Of a stretch of 12,315 nt of DNA, positions 1 to 6,372 are shown piece by piece. A program made the position numbers and the translations under genes. The notes beneath the pieces were generated by a model. It had not been told where the DNA came from. It did not search any database and was given only the letters and a program-made list of their open reading frames with translations. The stretch lies in contig JBDREA010000003.1 of assembly GCA_043820265.1 (NCBI GenBank), positions 1 to 12,315 on the forward strand. The letters run 5' to 3'. The stretch is from JBDREA01 sp043820265 (GTDB taxonomy: Archaea > Altiarchaeota > Altiarchaeia > IMC4 > JBDREA01). The first letter of the stretch is position 1. Each line of letters opens with the position of its first letter.

Positions 1-98
1 TTAACTTCGCCTACCAAAATATTGTACCGATACTTCGGAGAAAAAACCAGGTGAAAATTCACCTCGCCGCAGCCGTGGCTTACGCTAATCAAGTCCAT
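1..98 (-). CDS. tnpA: IS200/IS605-family transposase TnpA, N-terminal part (runs off the window)
   Basis: Reading leftwards from an ATG at 98, 32 codons stay open to the window edge. The peptide begins MDLISVSHGCGEV and continues NFHLVFSPKYRYNIL. The opening SHG-type segment followed by a 'hHhVFxPKYRxxIL' strand is characteristic of the N-terminus of Y1 (HUH) single-strand transposases of the IS200/IS605 family. The catalytic HUH motif and tyrosine would lie further in and are outside the window, so activity cannot be judged. A strong Shine-Dalgarno, GGAGGTG, sits six bases ahead of the ATG, which supports this start. It points the same way as the broken dph2 upstream. Family assignment rests on this short N-terminus only; a REP-associated (RAYT) relative is a less likely alternative. 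Confidence 0.75.
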   Translation of the reverse strand, partial: MDLISVSHGCGEVNFHLVFSPKYRYNILVGEV

Positions 99-113
99 AA
101 TTTACACCTCCAT

Positions 114-154
114 GCGGCGGTTTCCAAAGGTCCGCCGAAGGGGGACGCCGCCGC
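114..154 (-). repeat. GC-rich inverted repeat just upstream of the tnpA ribosome binding site
   Basis: GCGGCGG (114-120) pairs perfectly with CCGCCGC (148-154). On the tnpA sense strand an inner GTCC/GGAC pairing can extend it. The structure ends only a base or two from the GGAGGTG ribosome binding site. IS200-type elements are known to keep transposase expression low with leader hairpins, so a role in damping tnpA translation or read-through is plausible but inferred. Confidence 0.5.
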
Positions 155-186
155 TTGGAGACCTATTAGAAACACGAGAATTTAGG

Positions 187-231
187 GTCGGCTTTCATCT
201 GCGATGCAAAGCATCGCAGTATTCAGCCGAC
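187..231. repeat. 45-base long hairpin (interrupted palindrome), candidate IS left-end recognition hairpin
   Basis: GTCGGCT (187-193) pairs with AGCCGAC (225-231), and CTGCGATGC (199-207) pairs with GCATCGCAG (211-219) around an AAA loop. The two stems, 7 and 9 bp and both perfect, are separated by an unpaired five-base internal loop on each side (194-198 and 220-224). A stem with mid-stem mismatches near the end of a tnpA-bearing element is the architecture bound by Y1 transposases. It could instead act as a barrier to transcription entering from dph2. Confidence 0.6.
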
Positions 232-237
232 AAGATT

Positions 238-288
238 GGATAAATCAATAATTCTAGGAATTCCTTGCAGAATTAGATAAATTTATCC
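238..288. repeat. AT-rich nested inverted repeat at the dph2 break point
   Basis: GGATAAAT (238-245) is the reverse complement of ATTTATCC (281-288). Inside it AATTCT (250-255) pairs with AGAATT (269-274), and at the centre AGGAATTCCT (256-265) is a perfect 10-base palindrome. The outer right arm coincides with the premature dph2 stop codon (283-285). This may be the extreme left-end palindrome of the insertion element, or target DNA that attracted it; the sequence alone does not decide. Confidence 0.5.
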
Positions 289-552
289 TTTAAATTCCGT
301 ATGTCCGAAGTGCACGAGTAGGTCTAACCCCAGTTTCTTTGCCTGCTCCTCTTTTAAGTCGCAAGCACCGTATGTGGGGTCGGTGAATATGATCGTCTTA
401 GCGGCTGTTTTTTCCTCGATCTCAGCTGCGATCTCAACTGCCCTGGATTTCAATCCTTCGGGGAATTGGAGACCCACAACCTGGGCTTTAGACGATTTTA
501 TTTCAGATATTATCCTTTCCAATTCAAAATCGTATCCTTTATCGTTACTCAT
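283..552 (-). pseudogene. dph2: Dph2, diphthamide synthase radical-SAM-like subunit, truncated after 89 residues
   Basis: Archaeal Dph2 transfers the 3-amino-3-carboxypropyl group of S-adenosylmethionine to a histidine of elongation factor 2, the first step of diphthamide synthesis, using a [4Fe-4S] cluster held by three widely spaced cysteines. The fragment shows the first domain clearly: VGLQFPEGLKSRAVEIA at residues 26-42, DPTYGACDL with the first cluster cysteine (Cys64), and LVHFGHTEF at about 79-87. It then stops at TAA. The family is usually about 320-350 residues, so the second and third domains with the other two cysteines are missing, and no reading frame downstream resumes Dph2 sequence. 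The start ATG overlaps the infB stop by 8 bases (ATGAGTAA), indicating translational coupling. An IS200/IS605 end begins at or near the break, so the gene looks insertionally inactivated. The remainder may lie beyond the element, outside the window. Confidence 0.8.
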
Positions 553-2278
553 TTCTCTTTTTTCGGATCGCCCTAAACTCCTTTAAGACTAGTCTTTCGT
601 CCTCGCTTAAGCTCTCCAGATCTAGAGCGGCTATATCATCGTTTGTTAAAAACGCATATAAGACATCCTCTGGATAAAGGTTCCGGCCCATGACTGCCCC
701 ATCAATCGCGAGTGCGCAGTTGGAACCACATGCGGCGTCCTTTATGCTTTCTTTGTCGCATTGCATGCTTTTTACCCGCCCAACGATCGAGTTATCCTCT
801 CGCATAAGCCTGCTTCCCACTCGAAGTGTGCCGGCAAGCACTTCAACCCCTACGATCGCAGGTTTGCACTGCCTAAAGATACATCCTGGCACAAGCTTGA
901 CTTTAGCTGGGGGAGTATGTTCTTTTGCGGAGGCCAATTTTTCGGATTCTTTTTCCTCTTTCACCCAGAGTTCATAGTCGTCAAGCAATTGATAGATGAC
1001 CTTAGCGGAAAGAATCTTAAGACCCAGGTCTTCAGCTGTCTTTTCGGCTTCAGGCAGAATCTGTGAGTTAAAGGCCAAGATTACGCCAAGAAATCGATTT
1101 TCCTTTGAGACCGCTGAAGCAGTGATTATATCGTTTTTTCCGACTTTTCCGATGGTTCCTTTGCGAATCGGGATGTCTTTGTCGGCCAACATTTTGACGA
1201 GCGCCTCAAGTGAGCCTAAAGTGTCGGCTTTGACTACGACCCCCAACTTATCTGATTCGAATTCCACGGAACCTATCTCTTCAAGGACTTTTTCAACCAG
1301 CTCTGCGCCTCCGACATAGACAGGAGCCCCCGCTAAAGCAGTATCAAGGCAGGGTGCCACTATCTTAATCCCTGAAGCTGCATAGACCTCTTTTACGTTA
1401 AGGAATTTCTCTTTTGGATCGCGCATCTCATCCAATGGTTTAGGGCGCAATAAAGCCTTGACCTTCGTGACGATCGGAATTTGTGCTCCAACGACGATTG
1501 AGTCCCCTTTTCTGATCACTCCGTCATAGATGATTGTATCTATCGTTTTTCCCAGCCCGATCTCCTCTTTCACCTCCAGTATCGTCCCTTTGCCGGGGGA
1601 ATTTGGTGCCACTGTAAGGCGCTTTGTGAGGAAAGCCTGCGACAACCCCACCAGAAGAGTCAAGGCTTCTGGAACCCCTTGTCCAGTTTTTGCTGAAACC
1701 GGAACTATTGCCAAGCGTTTTGTGAAATCCCTTACGTTATTGAACAAGTCTCCGTCAAATCCTTCCTCAGACAATTCCACTATCAAGTTGTAGTATTTTT
1801 TTTCGAATTCTTCGTGGACAAACTGTGGCTGCTTTTCCAGGGGAGTGTCCTTTATCCAACCAGAAAGTGAATCGACTTTGTTGGCTAAGATTATGAAAGG
1901 GACCTTATACTGTTTTAGTATAGATATCGCCTCCCTGCTTTGTGGCATCAGGCCGTCTGAAATATCCACTACAAGAACTGCCAAGTCCGCTACGGAACCC
2001 CCTCGCTGCCTGAGATTTGTGAAGGCCTCATGGCCGGGTGTGTCAATGAATAAAAGCCCCCTGAGTGGAACCTTCAACTGCGACTCGCTTAGAAGCCCCT
2101 TACAGACGTCTTTTATCACTTCAAAGGGGACGTCTGTGGCGCCTATATGTTGGGTTATACCCCCAGCCTCACGGGAAGCAATAACACTTCCTCTAATGTA
2201 ATCTAAGAAGGTCGTCTTTCCGTGATCTACATGACCGAGTACTACGATAATCGGTTCTCTTGTTTTTGGGGAACTCAT
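545..2278 (-). CDS. infB: Translation initiation factor aIF5B (IF2-type GTPase)
   Basis: Ribosome-dependent GTPase that promotes subunit joining and initiator-tRNA positioning. Counting from the ATG at 2278 (577 residues): G1 GHVDHGKT at 15-22, switch region GGITQHIGATDVP at about 39-51, G3 DTPGHE at 79-84, G4 NKVD at 133-136, and G5 VSAKTGQG near 195. Domain II, the helical linker and domains III/IV follow, ending in basic KKRNE. The length fits archaeal aIF5B (about 600), and there is no intein. An in-frame TTG at 2287 would add three residues; the ATG is preferred for codon strength, although neither has a clear Shine-Dalgarno. The GTPase core starts immediately, without the long N-terminal extension of bacterial or eukaryotic relatives. 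The 3' end overlaps dph2, so the two were probably co-transcribed. Confidence 0.95.
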   Translation of the reverse strand: MSSPKTREPIIVVLGHVDHGKTTFLDYIRGSVIASREAGGITQHIGATDVPFEVIKDVCKGLLSESQLKVPLRGLLFIDTPGHEAFTNLRQRGGSVADLAVLVVDISDGLMPQSREAISILKQYKVPFIILANKVDSLSGWIKDTPLEKQPQFVHEEFEKKYYNLIVELSEEGFDGDLFNNVRDFTKRLAIVPVSAKTGQGVPEALTLLVGLSQAFLTKRLTVAPNSPGKGTILEVKEEIGLGKTIDTIIYDGVIRKGDSIVVGAQIPIVTKVKALLRPKPLDEMRDPKEKFLNVKEVYAASGIKIVAPCLDTALAGAPVYVGGAELVEKVLEEIGSVEFESDKLGVVVKADTLGSLEALVKMLADKDIPIRKGTIGKVGKNDIITASAVSKENRFLGVILAFNSQILPEAEKTAEDLGLKILSAKVIYQLLDDYELWVKEEKESEKLASAKEHTPPAKVKLVPGCIFRQCKPAIVGVEVLAGTLRVGSRLMREDNSIVGRVKSMQCDKESIKDAACGSNCALAIDGAVMGRNLYPEDVLYAFLTNDDIAALDLESLSEDERLVLKEFRAIRKKRNE

Positions 2279-2337
2279 AGTCGGCAAATAGATAAGGCTT
2301 TAATGCTTAAAATTTCGTATGATGAAAAAGAAGGCCT

Positions 2338-2685
2338 CTACCTAGATTGGTTGTGTACAAGGTATGCCATGAGAAATAACGAGATTATTAGCACGGGAAG
2401 GGCAAAAAATTCCAGGTAACCTAGGCTTGCCGTTTGACCACCCACCAAAGACCTAAAAAATCCACCTATAACACTCGTCGATATGAGTGAGTAAGTGACG
2501 ACAACCAAGGCGAGTATCACAAGAAAGCTCGTAGCCCAAAACTTAAACCTCTGATTTCTTAGGGGTCCTTTCGCGTATCTTTCTGCGAGATATGTCTTTC
2601 GAGTACCTTTTGGAGCGACCTTTGATACGTGAGGGATCTGATATTTATCGTCCTCGATGGAATCACGATCTAGTTCTTCGCCCAT
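2338..2685 (-). CDS. Small membrane protein with two transmembrane helices, unknown function
   Basis: I do not recognise a family. From the ATG at 2685 the protein has 115 residues. The first half is hydrophilic and charged (acidic EELDRDSIEDD, then basic KGTRKTYLAERYAKG and RNQRFKF). Two hydrophobic helices follow: about 50-70 (WATSFLVILALVVVTYSLIS) and about 86-107 (LEFFALPVLIISLFLMAYLV). An in-frame GTG at 2694 could add three residues, but GGGTGGG lies four bases ahead of the ATG and favours the ATG. The start lies inside the preceding small gene, so the two are probably translationally coupled. The cytosolic N-terminus could serve as an anchor or docking segment; that is inference only. 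aIF5B follows about 60 bases later. Confidence 0.7.
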   Translation of the reverse strand: MGEELDRDSIEDDKYQIPHVSKVAPKGTRKTYLAERYAKGPLRNQRFKFWATSFLVILALVVVTYSLISTSVIGGFFRSLVGGQTASLGYLEFFALPVLIISLFLMAYLVHNQSR

Positions 2686-2881
2686 GTTTCCCACCCGATA
2701 TTTTGGTTTTTCGTTTAGAGATAGGTTTTTCCGATTTAACTAATTCATCCGGTAAAGTTATGATGCTTGCAGGCCTAAAGACCACGAATTCTATCAATTT
2801 TCCTTTATCTTTAACCCTTTTCAGTTCGACTGAATACATCTCCGTTTCTTCGTCGTATTCGTAGACTGCGCCCTCTTTCAA
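2663..2881 (-). CDS. Small basic-tailed protein, unknown function
   Basis: No family recognised. The body is beta-rich and amphipathic (EGAVYEYDEETEMYSVELKRV, then LIEFVVFRPASIITLPDELV) and the C-terminal 25 residues are strongly basic (KSEKPISKRKTKISGGKHGRR). Such a tail is compatible with nucleic-acid or ribosome binding, but this is inference. Start choice: a GTG at 2890 gives 75 residues but has no usable Shine-Dalgarno. A TTG at 2881 gives 72 residues and has AGAGGTGA ending five bases upstream, so I prefer it with modest confidence. The 3' end overlaps the start of the next membrane-protein gene by about 23 bases. The pair sits between hel308 and infB in the same orientation. Confidence 0.6.
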   Translation of the reverse strand: MKEGAVYEYDEETEMYSVELKRVKDKGKLIEFVVFRPASIITLPDELVKSEKPISKRKTKISGGKHGRRTRS

Positions 2882-2886
2882 CTGAT

Positions 2887-2894
2887 TCACCTCT
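2887..2894 (-). promoter_or_regulatory. Shine-Dalgarno deciding a TTG start
   Basis: On the minus strand AGAGGTGA matches the anti-Shine-Dalgarno well. It overlaps the GTG at 2890 but lies at ideal distance (five bases) from the TTG at 2881, which suggests the shorter start for the small basic-tailed protein. Confidence 0.45.
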
Positions 2895-2919
2895 GCTCTT
2901 ATTATTACTTTGGATTAGG

Positions 2920-2947
2920 AGGAGAAAAAGGTATTGGAAGTTCTCCT
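2920..2947 (-). terminator. Possible hairpin/T-rich terminator overlapping the hel308 stop
   Basis: AGGAGAA (2920-2926) and TTCTCCT (2941-2947) are perfect inverted repeats around a 14-base loop. On the minus strand a T5 tract lies in the downstream part of the structure. The first arm includes part of the hel308 stop codon. The weak T-tract makes partial termination the most that can be claimed. Confidence 0.3.
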
Positions 2948-5027
2948 AGGTGAGTTGCCTGAGGATGTTTTGTGCTGTCTTTTTGCCGACCAACGAACTC
3001 AATTGAGAGATAGATGCCTCCTTTAATTCCGTGGGACGCTTTAATCCAGCGTTAAACAGCTTCCTAGCCCTCACACGCCCTACTCCACGGATCTTTACGA
3101 GTGGAAGAAGTTCGGCTTTAACCCCATGTTTGATGCGGAGTTCCAGGTCAAACAGGACTTTCTTTGCAAACTTCAGCTTTTTAATAGAAGCAAGCTCCCT
3201 GGCAGAATAAACTAGCCACTCAAGGTTCTGGAGCTTGGAATAAAGAAGGCCCGGAGCAACGTTGTATTTTGTAAGTAAATCTTGTTCGCTTTCCTCGTTT
3301 GCCCATTCAGAAAACATGAAGGCTAAGAGTACTCGAGGCAGAAACTGCCAGTCGCTTCCAAAACCTGAGATGTCTCTTAGAAACTCGTCCTCGTAGGTAT
3401 AGGCCCGCTCCCAAAGTCTTGCCTCATTTGCCTGAGCAACTCTCAGATAAGGTTGGATTTCCGTGGCATCGCAGATAACATCTAAAAGACCCAGTATGGA
3501 ATCCGTCTTTTTTATTTCGATTAATGGGAGGAATTTCAAGTAGTTTTTTGCTGTTAATGGATCAATGTAAAGCTCACTTACTCGTGAACCGATCGCAGTT
3601 GGTAGAAGAAATCCTTTCTGTCTCCAAATCAAGCCCCAATCAACAAGTTCTTCCACAATCTCTCTGATTTGAGCGGTGAATTTTTCTTTAATCCCGTATT
3701 GGTGGCCGAAGAATGTCGAGGAAAAAAACTCGTATAATGCATCCTCTGTACGCGTGTAATGGGAAGCAACCGACGATAGGATATGGAATCTTAAAACCGG
3801 TTTGGCTCCAAGCCTTGAATGGATGTCTTCCACTACTCCGTCAATGTAGTGATCTTGAATGTACTCTTTTTCTGATTCCGTCTTGGCGAGCACGTAAACC
3901 TGACCTATCTTATCATAGGCAGGTCGACCTGCTCGTCCAGCCTGCTGCTTATATTCTAAAACAGGTATGTAATGGCTTCCTCTTTCGCCGTATCTTTTTA
4001 GGTCCCGAAGTATGACCGTTCTCGCAGGAAGGTTCACTCCGGCTGCGAGCGTCGGGGTTGCGACTATAACTTTCAGAAGGGAAGCCTTGAAGGCGTCTTC
4101 GATTAAAATCCTTTGTTTATTAAGAAGCCCCGCGTGATGGAAGGCTGTGCCTGCCGTCACGCATTCGGATAGACGTATGCACTGTTTGGTGGGGTTTGGA
4201 AGAGCCTGCTTTACGTCTATTGTGATAGATTGAAGCTTCTTAGTTTCTTCGCCTTTTAGAAGCTTTACGGAAAAAGCAAGGTCTTCTGCCACTGATTCAG
4301 CGCTCCTTCGGCTGTTCACAAATACGAGGAGTTGTCCGCCTGATTTTACCGATTTTGTTACCAGCTCCCTGATTTTTTCGATCTTGTTTTTTGATTCGAT
4401 CACCTCTTCAACCAGCAACACGGGCCGCCAGTCGGATTGAACGAGTTTTGCATCCATCCAGTTAGAGATCTCATCTGAGTTCCCGATGGTCGCAGATAAA
4501 CAGAGGACCTGTATTTCATCAAATATCTGCCGAAACCTGGTTATCAACACCTCATAGACGGGTCCGCGATCTGAACCTATCAGATGCACTTCGTCAACCA
4601 CCAACAAACCAATATTTTCAAATAAATTCGTCTTTGTGCGTAGAAGGGAATCACATTTTTCTGCGGTCGCGATGATGATGTCTGCTCTAATCGAGTTTTT
4701 GTATTTTGACGAATCAAGATCTCCCATCTCAAGCTGCACGGTATAGCCCAGTTCCTCGTACTTTTTGAATTCGACAAACTTTTCGTATGCGAGCGCTCTT
4801 AGGGGGACAAGATAGAGAATTTGTCCTCCATCCTTTAGGACGCGAGCCATTGCAAGCTCGGCCACGAAGGTCTTGCCGGAGGCCGTGGGAGTCGCGAGAA
4901 CAAGGTTTTGTCCCGCTAACAATCCAGCCTTTACCGCATCTTCTTGCGGAGGGAAAAGATCAATAAATCCCCCCTTCTTATGGATTTCCCTAAAGGGGAG
5001 AGGCAAGTCTAAGTCGTCAACCTTCAT
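2946..5027 (-). CDS. hel308: ATP-dependent DNA helicase Hel308 (Ski2-like superfamily 2)
   Basis: 3'-5' DNA helicase acting at stalled replication forks. From the ATG at 5027 (693 residues): FPPQEDAV Q-motif at about 25-32, Walker A ATPTASGKT at 45-53, DEVH box at 145-148, motif III LSATIGN near 182, motif IV/V region VIVATPTLAAGVNLPAR, motif VI QQAGRAGRPA, then the winged-helix and ratchet domains. The C-terminal helix-hairpin-helix reads LVKIRGVGRVRARKLFNAG, a signature of Hel308. Length is normal (about 700). An ATG at 5036 adds three residues; the inner start is preferred because Hel308 proteins typically begin MKV-(D/E)-(D/E)-L. The upstream lipoprotein gene ends 13 or 22 bases before it, with a T8 run in between, so hel308 may have its own weak promoter. 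Confidence 0.95.
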   Translation of the reverse strand: MKVDDLDLPLPFREIHKKGGFIDLFPPQEDAVKAGLLAGQNLVLATPTASGKTFVAELAMARVLKDGGQILYLVPLRALAYEKFVEFKKYEELGYTVQLEMGDLDSSKYKNSIRADIIIATAEKCDSLLRTKTNLFENIGLLVVDEVHLIGSDRGPVYEVLITRFRQIFDEIQVLCLSATIGNSDEISNWMDAKLVQSDWRPVLLVEEVIESKNKIEKIRELVTKSVKSGGQLLVFVNSRRSAESVAEDLAFSVKLLKGEETKKLQSITIDVKQALPNPTKQCIRLSECVTAGTAFHHAGLLNKQRILIEDAFKASLLKVIVATPTLAAGVNLPARTVILRDLKRYGERGSHYIPVLEYKQQAGRAGRPAYDKIGQVYVLAKTESEKEYIQDHYIDGVVEDIHSRLGAKPVLRFHILSSVASHYTRTEDALYEFFSSTFFGHQYGIKEKFTAQIREIVEELVDWGLIWRQKGFLLPTAIGSRVSELYIDPLTAKNYLKFLPLIEIKKTDSILGLLDVICDATEIQPYLRVAQANEARLWERAYTYEDEFLRDISGFGSDWQFLPRVLLAFMFSEWANEESEQDLLTKYNVAPGLLYSKLQNLEWLVYSARELASIKKLKFAKKVLFDLELRIKHGVKAELLPLVKIRGVGRVRARKLFNAGLKRPTELKEASISQLSSLVGKKTAQNILRQLT

Positions 5028-5041
5028 CGTTACCATAAGTC

Positions 5042-5072
5042 AAAAAAAATCAGGATCCTGCAGCCATGCAGG
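5042..5072 (-). terminator. Hairpin plus T8 terminator overlapping the lipoprotein stop codon
   Basis: CCTGCA (5057-5062) and TGCAGG (5067-5072) form a 6-bp stem with a four-base loop. On the minus strand this is followed, across the perfect palindrome CAGGATCCTG (5051-5060) and the TGA stop (5050-5052), by eight consecutive T residues (5042-5049). T-tracts are the core termination signal in archaea. The hel308 start follows within a few bases, so this probably limits read-through into hel308. Confidence 0.5.
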
Positions 5073-5385
5073 TGGTCTTGCGCCACTCGTCGTTTATGAT
5101 GTTATCGCACACAGAAATGTCCTTGGTTATCGATGCGATCTGAGTGTAACACAAATTTCTTTCCCCTTCAATTGACAATTCCTTGCAGAGCTCGGGCTTC
5201 TTTTTCACTTTGGCGACCTTGATGTAGCACTCCTCCCGTTTCATATCGTCATCCTTTATCTGGTTGCACTGTTTGAGCTCAGGAGCAGTTGAAAACTTAG
5301 AAACCTGCTCCTCGCCTCCACCAAGGCAGCCTGCAGAAACCAACACTACGATGAAAACACCTACGAGCCAAAACGAAAACCTCAT
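5050..5385 (-). CDS. Predicted lipoprotein with three paired-cysteine repeats, unknown function
   Basis: 111 residues. The N-terminus is a lipoprotein signal: MRFSF, a hydrophobic core at 6-18, and lipobox VSAGC with Cys20 as the modified residue, followed by a GGGEEQ linker. The mature domain has six further cysteines at 40, 53, 67, 79, 93 and 106, spaced 13, 14, 12, 14 and 13, giving three repeats of about 26-27 residues. Repeats 1 and 2 share CY-x-x-(V/I)-A after the second cysteine (CYIKVA, CYTQIA); repeat 3 has CMAAGS at the terminus. Each unit probably forms a disulfide-stapled helical hairpin outside the membrane. No function can be assigned. It has its own TATA-like box and ends in a T8 tract. 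Confidence 0.8.
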   Translation of the reverse strand: MRFSFWLVGVFIVVLVSAGCLGGGEEQVSKFSTAPELKQCNQIKDDDMKREECYIKVAKVKKKPELCKELSIEGERNLCYTQIASITKDISVCDNIINDEWRKTTCMAAGS

Positions 5386-5406
5386 GGTTCACATATCTCA
5401 ACTAAA

Positions 5407-5416
5407 GTATAAAAGC
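5407..5416 (-). promoter_or_regulatory. TATA-box promoter of the lipoprotein gene
   Basis: On the minus strand CTTTTATACT places a TTTTATA core about 25-28 bases before the ATG at 5385. There is no Shine-Dalgarno before that ATG, so the transcript is probably leaderless. Confidence 0.5.
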
Positions 5417-5423
5417 CTAGCGA

Positions 5424-5446
5424 AACCGAAGAGAAAATAAAAGGAA
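5424..5446 (-). terminator. T-rich tract downstream of dapA
   Basis: Just past the dapA stop the minus strand is pyrimidine-rich, with short T runs (CTTCCTTTTATTTTCTCTTC). This matches a simple archaeal T-tract terminator and separates dapA from the lipoprotein promoter. Confidence 0.35.
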
Positions 5447-5451
5447 GAATG

Positions 5452-6324
5452 TTATAGCAACCCTTGCTCCTTAAGCACTGCTTCGATTTTTTCTTTGCTT
5501 TCCGGTTGGGGTTCGACGAGTGGCAGCCTCACTGGCCCAGCCGTTAAACCCATTACGTTCATTGCGTATTTTACGGGGCTGGGGCTTGTTTCAACGAAGA
5601 GGACTTTGAACAAAGGCAGTAACTCATCGTGCATTCTTTCGGCCTGCTTATCTCCTGCGAGAGCTTTTGAGACGAATTCGGAGACTTTTTGAGGTATGAT
5701 GTTTGATGCCACAGAAATCACCCCCTTACCCCCCACCCCGATGATGTCAAGTGTGAGTGCGTCGTCGCCTGAGATCAAAGTCAAACCCTCAATCTCTGCC
5801 TCTTTTCGAATCTGATCCATGTCTCCTGTGGCCTCCTTTAAGCCGAAGATGTTCGGGCAGGCTGCCATTATCCTCTCCGTAGTCTCTGGTAAAAGATTGA
5901 CGTTGGTTCGGCCAGGTACAGTGTATAAGACGATCGGGATGTCAACGCTTTCGGAGATCTTCTTGTAGTGCCAGAAAAGCCCTTCCTGGGTAGGCTTGTT
6001 GTAGTAGGGAGTGATGACTAAGGCCCCGTCGGCTCCTGCATCCAAAGCGTGTTTGGTGAGATTCACGGCCTCGGCAGTTGAGTTGCTTCCCGTGCCCGCC
6101 AAGACTGGTACCCGGCCATTGGCTTGGTCGATGACTAACTCCACAACAGAAATGTGTTCAGCGGTTGTGAGTGTCGGGGACTCCCCGGTTGTTCCACAGG
6201 GGACTAGACCGTTTATCCCTTTTTCGATTTGAAAGTCGATGTTTGCCCTTAAGCCTTCCTCGTCCAAATCCCCGTTCTCCTTAAACGGAGTGACTATCGC
6301 AGTGAATGCTCCTTTTAATTTCAT
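5452..6324 (-). CDS. dapA: 4-hydroxy-tetrahydrodipicolinate synthase DapA
   Basis: Condenses pyruvate with aspartate semialdehyde in the lysine/diaminopimelate pathway. From the ATG at 6324 it has 290 residues, normal for the family. Active-site elements of the TIM barrel are all present: CGTTGESPTL with Thr45-Thr46, YYNKP with Tyr108, Tyr134 in VLYTVPGRT with Arg139, and the Schiff-base lysine Lys163 in GLKEATGD. These correspond to E. coli Thr44/Thr45, Tyr107, Tyr133, Arg138 and Lys161. An in-frame upstream ATG at 6375 would add 17 unconserved residues and overlap the promoter, so it is rejected; the 6324 start has a GGGGGG ribosome binding site nine bases upstream. Paralogous pyruvate-dependent aldolases (KDG aldolase, N-acetylneuraminate lyase) share the fold, but the overall sequence reads as DapA. 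Confidence 0.93.
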   Translation of the reverse strand: MKLKGAFTAIVTPFKENGDLDEEGLRANIDFQIEKGINGLVPCGTTGESPTLTTAEHISVVELVIDQANGRVPVLAGTGSNSTAEAVNLTKHALDAGADGALVITPYYNKPTQEGLFWHYKKISESVDIPIVLYTVPGRTNVNLLPETTERIMAACPNIFGLKEATGDMDQIRKEAEIEGLTLISGDDALTLDIIGVGGKGVISVASNIIPQKVSEFVSKALAGDKQAERMHDELLPLFKVLFVETSPSPVKYAMNVMGLTAGPVRLPLVEPQPESKEKIEAVLKEQGLL

Positions 6325-6333
6325 TTTAAGTTT

Positions 6334-6372
6334 CCCCCCGAAACATGATTTATTATCACATAAATATAAATT
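6334..6372 (-). promoter_or_regulatory. dapA promoter and ribosome binding site
   Basis: On the minus strand TTTATATTTA (6361-6370) is a good TATA box about 40 bases before the dapA ATG. GGGGGG (6334-6339) forms a G-rich Shine-Dalgarno nine bases before it. Together they predict a leader of roughly 15-20 bases. The region is shared with the divergent flpA gene. Confidence 0.5.
6349..6355 (+). promoter_or_regulatory. Candidate TATA box of flpA
   Basis: TTTATTA is centred about 29 bases before the flpA ATG at 6381, and no Shine-Dalgarno precedes that ATG, consistent with a leaderless transcript. TATAAAT at 6366-6372 is too close to the ATG to direct it and belongs more naturally to divergent dapA. 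Confidence 0.35.

Larger units (their letters stand above)
1..288 (-). mobile_element. Left end of an IS200/IS605-type insertion sequence (partial; outer boundary approximate)
   Basis: What is seen: the start of a TnpA gene (1-98), preceded by about 180 non-coding bases with three separate inverted-repeat structures, preceded in turn by a dph2 reading frame that stops abruptly. Known of the family: IS200/IS605 elements have no terminal inverted repeats and make no target duplication; subterminal hairpins mark their ends, and tnpA begins a short way inside the left end. Inferred: the element's left end lies between about 232 and 290, probably next to the last recognisable Dph2 residues. The exact cleavage site cannot be fixed without the right end or an empty site. 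Confidence 0.55.

Noticed and set aside
283..552. The 89-residue Dph2 fragment as a genuine stand-alone small protein
   Set aside because: It contains one cluster cysteine and one of three homologous domains, and it ends exactly where mobile-element structure begins.
690..2201. Several plus-strand open frames antisense to infB (for example 690-977 and 1845-2201)
   Set aside because: Their translations are low-complexity and unlike known proteins, and they mirror the codon structure of the well-supported infB frame.
545..2278. An intein or frameshift in aIF5B
   Set aside because: All GTPase motifs follow at normal spacing and the length matches archaeal aIF5B.
2222..2864. Plus-strand open frames opposite the two small unknown genes (2222-2419 and 2592-2864)
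   Set aside because: The minus-strand frames have a Shine-Dalgarno, a sensible membrane topology and operon-like spacing; the opposite frames have none of these.
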